DNA from: Jacaranda mimosifolia
Taxonomy: Eukaryota; Streptophyta; Magnoliopsida; Lamiales; Bignoniaceae
Direction: 5' to 3'
Assembly (NCBI GenBank): GCA_018894105.1
Contig: CM032127.1
Location: forward strand, 4,559,001 to 4,623,000
Length of the DNA stretch: 64,000 nucleotides
Shown here: in pieces, positions 37,750-47,382 of the stretch
Layout of the letters: every line of letters starts with the position of its first letter
How positions within the stretch are numbered: the stretch's first letter is position 1
The notes under the pieces: model-generated
Database searches by the model: none
The model's input: the letters and a program-made list of their open reading frames with translations, nothing else
Told to the model about the DNA's origin: nothing
Made by a program: the position numbers and the translations under genes

Positions 37750-37964
37750 TGAACAAATTGAGAACAAATCAAATAAAATGTGTCTCAATGATATGAAGAA
37801 TAAAAGATTATTTTTCATTATCTAAAATGAAGTTACATAGGATAATTTTAAAGACAAACAAGGGAGTACAAAGAGAGTTAAGATTAACAAAAAAAAAAAA
37901 AAAAACTAGCACAAACTAAATAAAACTACCATATAATATAATAAAAGCAAATAATTTCTCTTCA
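37750..37964 (-). repeat. 5' LTR of the Copia element
   Basis: 215 bp, a direct repeat of 34851-35070, followed on the plus strand by the ATCGG duplication at 37965-37969. Confidence 0.92.
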
Positions 37965-37969
37965 ATCGG

Positions 37970-39997
37970 AACAATGAAGCTGCAGTGATCCAGGGCTTGA
38001 TCTGATAAAAATGAATGAAGAAGAATGGAAAAACTGTAAAATTTGGTTTGGGGTGGAGGAACCATATTGAGGAGAAAAAGGAAATAAAATTATTTTACTG
38101 TTATTTTGTAAAATCACACCGAATTAATCACTAAGATTTTGACACTTTATAAAATAATACAGATAATTATTAGTAATTCATTAATATAAAAAAATTTAAT
38201 GGTTATTAATAAATAAATAAGTATTAAGAAAGCATGTACATCACATTTCTAACTCAACATTAAGTGAATCAAGAGAAGTAACTTATTAGCATTCAATCAT
38301 CTAGACAGTAAGTCTTGGTAGAATACAAGCACATCCAATTTGGCATTACTTCAGACAAATTCAGCAGAGTATTTTTTTTAATTAACCATTTTCTTTAATG
38401 AATTAAGAAATGTGATATTAAAAAAAATAAAAAATTGCAGCCTAAAAACTTGAAAAATAGAAAGAATAAGTAGGATATCAACATTCCAAGCATAAGTAGC
38501 ATAATTTCAACTCAATGAACTAAATCAGATCAACAATAGATAAAAACTAAAGTGATCCACAAGATGTTCTGTTTTTTCAAGATAATAATGTATGTGATAA
38601 CAGTTTCAAAGCGATATGCTTAAGTAGACTTGGCAACAAACAAAGGTTTATAATTCTTCCTCCAAGGCCAAAGAGTAACATTTTTTATTGATAAATCTAT
38701 TTATTTTATACTTGTGGCTTTTTATCAAAAGAAAATGATTAGATAAAGCAACTAAATCGCTGGTCTTTAAATCAGCTTTTGGGTGCATAATGGTTCGTCC
38801 CTGAAAAGATGAGAATATTTACTCCAATAAAGTAACATTTGGGTGCAGAATAAGTAAATGAAAAGGATATGCACACATGAGGGAATTGGAATAAAGCTCT
38901 CAAGCTTGAAAGGCAAGCACAAATTCGGTTGTACTAACCTGCTTGGGTGGTAATAGATTTCAACCAGTATGAGCATATGCCCATACGATGATAAGGACTG
39001 TTTCAAAAATTTTTAAAAAGAAAAAAAGATTTAGATGTCATTTCATGTTATCTTCAATTGTAAGATATTGCAAGAAGACAGAAATGGAAGAAAATGAACA
39101 AATGAAGAGTGCTGGAAGAGAATGCACAAAATATATACTCAAAGCGAAACCAGAAAATGAGGGAGGATCGAGGAGCAATACCACTTCAACTCAAATGCAG
39201 CCTACTCTATCTTCACATCAGTTGTGCTCTGCAATTCTGCACTGCACATAGACAGAAAGACAGAGAGAGTAAAATTGAAGAGTGTTTCCGGGGGTCTGGC
39301 AGTTGGCGGTCCGTGCTCAACGACCGGTGGTCGACAATTGGCTATCGACAGCTGGCAATCGGCGCTCGGCATTGGGCGATGGGATTTCAAAGGAAAAAAA
39401 AAAAAAACTCTAGGGCACGTTTTAGGAGTAAAATGTTGTGACAAGAAAATCTTTTATTTTGATTTTTGAAGTATTAGTTATGTTTTTAAATTATTTTTTT
39501 AATTATTTTGGGACCAAAATTTTATTTTATTTTTTATAAAAAATATTTAAATTAAGTTTTTAAAATTTAAGTCATATTTGAATGACATAATTAATTCATC
39601 TCAAATTCATCTTTGACATTTTTTAAATTTTATAAAATTAGAGACAGATCTAAAATAAATTTTTAAATTTTAGAATAGTCTCTATATCCGTCTTTGAATT
39701 TTCTTTTCTAAGATGGATTTTTTTGTCTCAAATTCTATAATCTTCTTTTTGAAAATATCAACGGATTTAGAGACAGAAAAGACTATGTCTGTATATGTAA
39801 ATTCGTCTCTATTCTGTTGCTATTTTTTCTCTTTATTTTTATTTTATTAAATTTAGAGTAATTTTAAATATGTGAATAAATCCATCTCTATTTTCCAATT
39901 ATTTGTATTACATTCAGATGGAACTAAATTCTATCTCTAAAGCTATAGCTACTTGATGAAAATTAGTGACAGAAACTAATCCATTTCTAAAGTTTCA
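37970..39997. other. Intergenic DNA, no gene seen
   Basis: Mostly AT-rich. A small GC-richer patch lies at about 39280-39385. From about 39560 to 39985 the motif GAGACAGA and inverse-like GTCTCTA/TCTCTA recur several times in both orientations, which suggests the remains of a DNA transposon; its ends were not found. Confidence 0.4.
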
Positions 39998-40448
39998 GGC
40001 TTGTTTGTTTACAAATTCCCAATTCATTTTCTAACTCCCAAAACTTAAACAAACAAACAATACACATTCTCTAATCCCACTCTCAAAGTACAAAATTTAT
40101 CCCCAAAAAATTCATATTATTCACACTCCCAACACATTCCCCAAAGTTTCAATCAATTGTCTCATCATTACAAATATATACACATACTAACACTCATAAA
40201 ATCTATATATACAATATATAAATAAGTTTAAAATATTCATTTCACCTCACAAACCCAACAAAAAAGTCATTGATGTGACATTTCTCTCCCATCAAAACAC
40301 AAATAAACAAATCATTTTCTCTCAACCATTCTCTACCTACCTCCCCAAATACAAACAAACAACCATCACATTTCCCAACCCTACCTCCCAAAATCTATTC
40401 TCCCAAATTTTTTTGGAAAAATGCCCCAATTCACATCCGAACAAAGCC
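39998..40448. mobile_element. Tourist-like MITE, family A
   Basis: Left end GGCTTGTTTGTTTACAAATT and inverse right end GGCTTTGTTCGGATGTG are weak terminal inverted repeats. The interior contains CCCAACAAAAAAGTCATTGA and CTCCCAAAATCTATTCTCCC, shared with the copies at 56895-57345 and 62280-62545. TTC occurs at both flanks if the left end includes one more base. Confidence 0.6.
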
Positions 40449-41170
40449 TTCGTCTCTGAAATCATGTTGTTTTGTAGTGTATGCTGATAGTCAACATTAT
40501 AAGATCACAGATGTTAATGAAATTATGCATTAGTTTAAATAGTACTTCCATGAATTATAATCGAACTGCAACAATCAAAAGGTAAAGCTAGCCAATTTAG
40601 TAGCATCCAACTAATTATATAATAAATATATTTTTGTTTATTTTGTAATTGATTATTTTTGAAGTATGTTTCGAAACTCAATCCCGACTGATTTTTCCCA
40701 AATAAAATAGTCATCATAATTTTTGTTTTCTAAAACTGCAAGAATCAAACCACCTATGCATATCGTGCATGTGAAGCTCCCTACTGAAAATACAAACGCA
40801 ATAATTTGGTCTTAAATTGGCCGAACCATAAAATTTATCATCCTTCGTACATCCTAGTTTAGGATATAAGATGCCCTATTATGTTGAAATATTTCCTTAG
40901 ATTTATTTAATTATAATTTTTATTTAAAAAAATTTCATATCATCCACTAAAATATAAATTTTTAAGTGAAATATACGTTACTTAGTGAGAATAGATAATA
41001 ATATTATAAAATAAAATATTAATATTTCGATATATAATTTGGCAAACTCATGACATGAGATGAACTAACAAAACAAAATTTAGGGAAATAAGCCCCACAA
41101 TTTACTGATTTGCCAGAGGAGAAAAAGATGTCACTGCTGCAGAGTTTTTCAAATTTCGAATCACTTCTAA
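40449..41170. other. Upstream region of FDH
   Basis: AT-rich DNA between a MITE and the proximal FDH promoter. No gene is recognised. Confidence 0.5.
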
Positions 41171-41178
41171 TAAATGCA
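41171..41178 (+). promoter_or_regulatory. L1 box
   Basis: TAAATGCA matches the L1-box consensus TAAATGYA bound by HD-ZIP IV factors (ATML1, PDF2) in epidermal genes. It lies 208 bp before the last upstream base of the FDH ATG. FIDDLEHEAD is an epidermis-specific gene in Arabidopsis, which makes the site credible. Confidence 0.65.
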
Positions 41179-41231
41179 AGAATTTATGGCTGTTTAAAAC
41201 CAACCAACTGCACAAACCCAACTTCTGTGAC

Positions 41232-41239
41232 TGCATTTA
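41232..41239 (-). promoter_or_regulatory. Second L1 box, opposite orientation
   Basis: TGCATTTA is the exact inverse of the L1 box at 41171-41178, about 60 bp away. Both lie upstream of a TATA-like AATAAATATT at 41301-41310. Confidence 0.6.
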
Positions 41240-41300
41240 CTCCACGCCAACCCACCATCACCACCACCCCACCGGCCCACCCTATGCCCTCAAATTCCAG

Positions 41301-41310
41301 AATAAATATT
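41301..41310 (+). promoter_or_regulatory. Possible TATA element of FDH
   Basis: AATAAATATT about 80 bp upstream of the FDH start codon is the most TATA-like word downstream of the L1 boxes. The match is imperfect. Confidence 0.35.
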
Positions 41311-41385
41311 CCACCCTTTTTCATCTCCAGCATCCTCCAAGAAATTAAACAAAATAAAGAAAAACAAAAGCAGAATTTCGTGGCC

Positions 41386-44356
41386 ATGGCTGGAGAGCAA
41401 GACCTCCTGTCGACGGAAATAGTCAACCGGGGCATTGAGTCGTCGGGCCCCGACGCAGGGTCGATGACGTTTTCCGTCAGAGTGAGGCGGAGGCTGCCGG
41501 ATTTTGTGCATTCTGTGAACTTGAAATACGTGAAGTTAGGATACCATTACCTGATCAATCACGGTATATACCTTGCCACCGTTCCGGTGTTGTTGCTGGT
41601 TTTTGGGGCGGAGGTGGGCAGCCTGAGCAGGGAGGAGCTGTGGCATAAGATCTGGGACAGCACCGCTAGATACGACCTCGCCACCGTGGTTGCTTTTCTA
41701 GCTCTTTTTGTGTTCACTCTTTCCGTCTACTTCATGTCGCGCCCACGTTCTATCTACCTTCTTGATTTTGCTTGCTATAAACCCAGTGATGATCTGAAGG
41801 TAAGTTTGCATTAAACATTCAAATTCGTGTTATAATTATTCTTGACTCTGTTTCTTAAATAATCTGTGGAACATTTATTTAATTATAATCTGTATGTTCT
41901 CATGCATGCAGGTAACCAAAGAGCAGTTCATCGAACTAGCCCGAAAATCCGGCAAATTCGACGAAGCAAGCCTGGAATTTCAGGGAAGAATCCTCCAATC
42001 GTCCGGTATCGGCGAAGAAACCTACGTCCCCAAATCCATTGGCTCGCCGGAAAACACCGCCACCATGAAAGAAGGCCGGGCCGAAGCCTCCACCGTAATC
42101 TTTGGCGCGTTGGACGAGCTCTTCGAAAAATGTCACGTCCGGCCGAAAGACGTCGGAGTCCTCGTCGTGAACTGCAGCCTCTTCAATCCGACGCCGTCGC
42201 TTTCCGCTATGATAATCAACCACTATAAAATGAGGGGAAACATTCTGAGCTTCAATTTGGGGGGAATGGGGTGCAGCGCGGGGATAATTGCGATCGATTT
42301 GGCGCGTGACATGCTGCAGGCAAATCCTAATAATTTTGCCGTGGTGGTGAGCACGGAGATGGTGGGATATAATTGGTACCCGGGGAAGGATAGGTCGATG
42401 CTTATCCCTAATTGTTACTTTCGGATGGGCTGCTCCGCCGTGTTGCTCTCCAATCGCCGCCGTGACTACCGGCGCGCCAAGTACAGGCTTGAGCATATGG
42501 TGAGGACGCATAAAGGTGCAGATGATCGGAGCTTTAGGTACTCGCCTTAATTTTTTATTTTTTATTTTAGTTTTTATTTATCTGTCCGCTTAATTTTAGT
42601 ACTATGTGCATTTTCACTCCAAGATTGATTAATCAAATTAAGCAAAATATAGTTACAATAAGATTAGCACAATATCATTTATTATGTAATTAATCATATA
42701 ATTATCGCTATCAATAGTGTATTTTTTAGGAATTTTATGCTGTATCTAGTAGACTTACTTTAGTCAATATAGACTTTAATTTATCTGACCTTAGACCCGT
42801 ACGATATGTGGCTACCAATAAAATAATGATATCACTATATATTATATTGGAGAATGGCATTTAATGTAGCACAGGAAGGTTGTTGATGATAATTTAGGGG
42901 AGGATGTAGCTTAGATTTCATTCATTTAAATGGAAGTGGAAATTTTGGGAAGTTGACATGGGAGAGAAGATATTTTTGAGCATATGTGGCCTTTGTTACA
43001 CACGTCTGCTTTTTCTTTAAAAAAAATATAGGTATATTGTCAATAGTTCTTATCCAAATTTCGAATATTGGGCATCAAATATTAAATGTGAGTTATATTT
43101 TTAGATTTTCTAAATTCATCCTTTATTTATTTTAATGCATAAACATGTAGAACAGTTCTTAGTTGATATCCGAACTTCTAATATCGGGAATCAAGTATCC
43201 AAACCGAGTTATATTTTTCAACTTTCTAAACTTGTCCTCTAGATTTGTTAATGCCTAAGCACGTGGAATAGTTCTTAGTTCATTTGTATTATGAAAGATT
43301 TAAATGTTAGATCATGGGTGGCTTATATTTAATGTCATAATGATCTAACAATTCAAATCTCTTAGAATTTTATAATTATGAGACGAACTGGAAAAAAAAA
43401 AAAACATAGAACCTCTGCAATTAATCAACCAATAAAGCCTAGAAGTTCAGGGACCTAATATTGTTTGCGATCAACATGATAGAAATGATTTAAGCCCTAT
43501 CACATGTCCTTGTCTTTCAATTTTGGGATAAAGAGTATTTAAATTTTGTTTGGGCATGCGGCTTAGGCTTAATGACTTGTTGAATACTCCACAATTTGGC
43601 TCCGGGCTAGCCCAACCTAATGGTATATTGTGTCCATTGTGATAGAAATTTAATGAAAGAATAGGTGTAATTGAATTTTACTTTTGCAAGATTGCTGTGG
43701 GATGCTCTTTACTCTGTTTATGTAGTAACAATTATGGTTCTTTTCCTCAGCACTATTCTTCAAAATTCTACGTTATTAAAGCCAAAATTTGACATAACAG
43801 GAGCATCTATCAAGAAGAAGACAGCCAAAAGTTCAAGGGAATCAAAATCAGCAAAGACTTGGTTGAAATAGGAGGGGATGCCATCAAGACCAACATCACC
43901 ACATTAGGCCCCCTGGTCCTGCCCTTATCCGAGCAGCTCCTCTTCTTCTCAACACTGGTCTGGAAGCTCCTGTTTGGCAAAGGTGCAAATTCACAGCCCA
44001 CAAAGCCATACATCCCTGATTACAAGCTAGCATTCGAGCACTTCTGTGTGCATGCTGCAAGCAAAACAGTGCTTGACGAGCTGCAGAGGAACTTGAAACT
44101 GAGCAACGAGAACCTTGAGGCATCACGTGCTGCGTTGCACAGGTTTGGCAACACGTCCAGCAGCAGCATTTGGTACGAGCTGGCCTATTTGGAGGCCAAG
44201 GAACGGATAAAGAGGGGTGACCGTGTCTGGCAACTGGCGTTTGGATCGGGTTTTAAGTGCAATAGTGCGGTTTGGAAGTCGCTGGGGAAGATCAGGAGGC
44301 CCTCGAGGAACCCATGGCTTGATTGCGTTGACAGGTATCCTCAGGGGGGGTTTTAG
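41386..44356 (+). CDS. FDH (KCS10): 3-ketoacyl-CoA synthase FIDDLEHEAD-type
   Basis: KCS enzymes condense malonyl-CoA with acyl-CoA in very-long-chain fatty-acid elongation at the ER. Three exons (41386-41799, 41912-42537, 43801-44356) join in frame to 531 residues. The N-terminus [20 protein letters not shown] is nearly that of Arabidopsis FIDDLEHEAD, which fixes the start at 41386 in a good context (GCCATGG) although the frame is open upstream to 41110. Two hydrophobic segments (about 60-82 and 97-120) precede the condensing domain. The catalytic triad is intact: Cys259 in GGMGCSAG, His431 in FCVHAASK and Asn464 in [10 protein letters not shown], with His-Asn spacing of 33 as in FAE1. In Arabidopsis the gene keeps epidermal surfaces from fusing; two upstream L1 boxes fit epidermal expression. 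Intron 2 (1,263 bp) holds a degenerate tandem repeat. Confidence 0.96.
43030..43275 (+). repeat. Degenerate tandem duplication in FDH intron 2
   Basis: Two units of about 120 bp share AGTTCTTA, TATCGGG/TATTGGG-ATCAA, GAGTTATATTTTT and TAATGC..AA(A/G)CA(T/C)GT(A/G)GAA in the same order. Confidence 0.6.
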
Positions 44357-45689
44357 GCCTGATTCTGGAATGGGATGGTGTTTAACTAAATTCAATGTCT
44401 TCTTAAGGTCGTGGTTTAATTGTTTGTAGTTGTCTGGTTTAAGTACCTAAAAACATTATATTACAGAACAAAGTGACTTATACGAGGATTATTAATATGC
44501 TCCAAGGTTAGTTAAATATATGTTATATTACTAGAACTGGTGATTTCAAACTCACAAGGGGTGTTGCTTTTTGTTCTTTGTTATTTTCCTTTGTGTAATC
44601 ACTGTGAAGCAATGAGGTCATTTTGGATATGATAAGAAGTTCTTAAAACTTCTGTTCCTTTGTCTGATTTAGTTATGAAATTTGATAGAGTTCAAAATTA
44701 TTACACACTTTGCCTCAAGTTACCAAGCTATCAGCTCTGTTAAATGCTGAATATAATAGAATCAGCTCAACAATTTCAACTTCTGGAGATCCCACTGCAA
44801 AGTTCTCTACCTACAAACCAGCTTGATTTCTTCACCAAACTATGGTGGGAAAATTTTATGGTTACAGAAGCACCTCAACACTTAATTCCCTGATCAAACT
44901 AAGAAATTCCTACTATGAATGGCAACATTCAAATTTCTCCCTCTTAGCAAATATTCGATCTGAAAACAGAAGAAATGATTGAAACGAAAAATGCCAAAAT
45001 CCACAACCACAACCATTTTTGTGCTGGTAACCCTCACAAATTCTCTGGCCTCTGCCACAGGGCCCTTCCCTATGACAGAAACAGAGAGCCAGAAGCTTGC
45101 AGCCCATGATGCAATCATCCTAACCATCCAGGAAGCCAAGGAAACGGGAGAAAAAGAAAAGGCAAAAAAAATATCATCAGTTCAATCCCTCAGCTGAAGT
45201 TTCGTGATTTATATGGGAGGAATACACACGCAATGGCTTCAAGAGAATAGGCAGCGTTTCCTCAGTTCTAGTGATTTACGTTTGTTCACATAAAATAAGG
45301 GATAATTGCATCTAGCAAAAGACTGCTTTAAAATCAAACATGTTATATAATAATCCAGGGAAAAGGATTAAAACGAGTATAACAATGGGATCTCTAGTAA
45401 TTCTGCAAGTACAAAATGCTAAATAAAGTAAGAGAGAATGCAAGATATGGATTCAAACTTCAACATTTCAATAAACAAAAATTGGGGGGAGAGAGGAATA
45501 AAATATTTTCCTCCTCAACTCTAATATATTATTTGGTTGCCTGTTCATTACAAGTACAAGCAAGTCTTATTTGCAAGAGTTTAGAAAATTGAAAAATAAA
45601 AATAATCCAGGTGCCCATAGGCATGGGCAGGAAAAGGGGAGGGCCACCAGCGATTTGATTATTATGAGAAAAAAAACAATCAATCTTTC
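44357..45689. other. Convergent intergenic region between FDH and the 45.7-kb gene
   Basis: It holds the 3' untranslated parts of two genes that point at each other. A GC-richer patch around 44990-45140 has short open frames on both strands but no family motif. No separate gene is supported. Confidence 0.5.
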
Positions 45690-47187
45690 TCAGGCTAACC
45701 AGTCCACATCCATTCCTTCAATTTCTTCAATATCCATGCTGCCATTTTTCAAAACAGATTCGAAAGCAAAATAAAAATAAATTCGTCAGTGATTGGAATA
45801 TGTTAAAAAAGAAATCCACATCAATCCGGCTAAGTTTCATTAATCATAAATAATAACACGAAAGAACAACTCATACCAGGGTAGTGAATTAGTAACAGAA
45901 AACATTTCTTACCAGATGACAAGGCAGAAACATAACACATAATTCTACTCTATTACTATTTACTTATGTATTTAAAATTTCTCACAAAACAGATTCTTAC
46001 CATGGCAAAGCAGATTCTTGAAAGTAATTATCAGAGCAAAAATCATTCACTTGCTCCAAGCAGCTACCATTTGCATTTAGCCAAGCTGGGAATTCCATGA
46101 CTTCATCAAATGGAGAGTTCACAAAATCCTCATCTTTTTGATTCTCAGGTTGGATTTCCATTGTCTTCAAGAACTTGAACCACCATGCTGAATTCACCAA
46201 ATTCAAGGTATCATTCCACTCCATCTGGTACTGCTCCCCAATTGACCTGATCTCGGCAATTTCCTTGTCATCCATTGCAGGATGCAACCCAGAATCCCCA
46301 AATTCTGCCACATCGGCTGCTACCGAAGTTTGCACTCCCATGCATGGAATTTCCTCTGTGGTGGCTGAAAGAGGAGAGGAAGAGGTTGACGGGGATGAGG
46401 ATGAGTAAATTGAGGAACCGTTGGTGCTGTAATGAAAACTGGTGGAGTCCAAGTAGTTAAAATCTTGGAGATTGAGATTGAGGCCCAAAGGCTGGGTAGG
46501 GAGTGTAAAATTGAGATTTTCTTGGATAAGTGGTGGTGGTGGTGGTGGTGGTATTGGAGAAATGGGCCAAGAATAAGGAGAGCAAAAGCCTTGTGAGTAG
46601 GAGAAATTGTCCTGATAATTGGCAGGGCAATTATTTGAAATGGAAGAATTTGAAGCATAAATTCTTGGATTTCTCCTAGACATCAATCTGGCTTCTTGGT
46701 CCAAAGAAACTTGATGAGATAAGGGCTCGAATGGCTGATTTTCGGGCCTTGAACTTGATTCCATTTGTTGTTGCTGCTGTTTTTCACTCGCTTGCTTCAT
46801 AGCTGCTCTATGAAACTTAAGGGCAGTGACGATTTCTCTCCGGGCTTCCGCCATATTTAGCAGCCTTTCTTGGTAAGGCCTGCTGGTATGAAGCCTTCTC
46901 CTGACTTGTTTTTTCTGCTGTTGAGGGGGCTGATGGGGTTTTTCTTGTTTTTTATCAGAAAATTCATCACAAGTATTTCTGCACAAACTTTGGTTGCTTG
47001 AAATCCCTTCTCCATCTAAATTTTCTTGCTCCTTGGAATTTGGTGAATCTTTGGTTCTTGAAGAGGATAATTGTTTAACAAGGTTACGAATGTAAGCACC
47101 TGACAAATGAGGTTCTTTCAGTTTTTCAGACTTCTCAATTTGATGTCCACCATTTTTGGACTTTGATGAAGAAGATTTTCCTCTCAT
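45690..47187 (-). CDS. Uncharacterised plant protein with Gln/Pro-rich middle and EAR-like motif
   Basis: Exon 1 is 47187-46001 and exon 2 is 45738-45690, giving 411 residues. Read without splicing, the frame stops right after SALPW, but a strong donor (ATG|GTAAGA) sits exactly there. Splicing to CAG|C at 45739/45738 replaces the last Trp by Cys and adds MDIEEIEGMDVDWLA. Visible parts: a basic Ser-rich start, AYIRNLVKQLSSSRTKD (31-47), a basic helix with RPYQERLLNMAEARREIV (103-120) and KFHRAAMKQA, a Gln tract (137-141), a Pro tract (213-219), LGLNLNL (234-240, an EAR-like LxLxL) and an acidic C-terminus. No signal peptide or membrane segment is present, so nuclear location is more likely than secretion. 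Such plant proteins are often labelled hydroxyproline-rich glycoprotein, which the sequence does not support. Function unknown. Confidence 0.85.
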
Positions 47188-47370
47188 CTTTTCTGATCTA
47201 ATTTTTTTTTTTTTTCAGTTTGGCAGTTTAAATTTCTGATAAGTTAGAAGAAAATGAAAGGGTGGAAAGTGGAAAGAGGGTTAGTCTGGAAATTCATGTT
47301 TTTCACTTTTCTGGGGGCCAAAGTACAGAATGCAGAGATAACAGGTCCGGATGGAGGGGTGCTCGTGGGT

Positions 47371-47382
47371 GTTATAAATAGC
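47371..47382 (-). promoter_or_regulatory. Possible TATA box of the 45.7-kb gene
   Basis: The minus strand reads CTATTTATAACA about 190 bp upstream of the ATG at 47187. The plus strand reads TATAAATAG, so the site could serve either direction; no gene is seen on the plus side. Confidence 0.3.

Larger units (their letters stand above)
34851..37964 (-). mobile_element. Rearranged Copia LTR retrotransposon
   Basis: The element runs right to left. Two LTRs in the same orientation (37750-37964 and 34851-35070) start TGAAGAGAAA and end TTTGTTCA on the minus strand. ATCGG is duplicated exactly on both sides (34846-34850, 37965-37969). A primer-binding site TGGTATCAGAGC abuts the right LTR and a polypurine tract abuts the left one. 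Between them, gag-protease lies in the wrong (plus) orientation, while the reverse-transcriptase end and RNase H are in the correct one. Integrase and the start of RT are missing. A later MITE splits RNase H, and gag and RT contain stops, so the element is dead. The LTRs differ at a dozen or more places. Confidence 0.93.

Noticed and set aside
39109..39441. 110-codon frame in a GC-richer patch
   Set aside because: No family motif, low-complexity Lys end, and equally long frames on the other strand.
41110..41385. In-frame extension of FDH with an ATG at 41110
   Set aside because: The family's conserved N-terminus starts at 41386 in a good start context; the upstream stretch holds the L1 boxes and a TATA-like word and has no family similarity.
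41936..42511. 191-codon open frame antisense to FDH exon 2
   Set aside because: It is a shadow of a GC-rich conserved exon; it has no family motifs of its own.
44894..45197. Short frames on both strands between FDH and the next gene
   Set aside because: They lie in the convergent 3' regions, and no splice partners or family motifs are seen.
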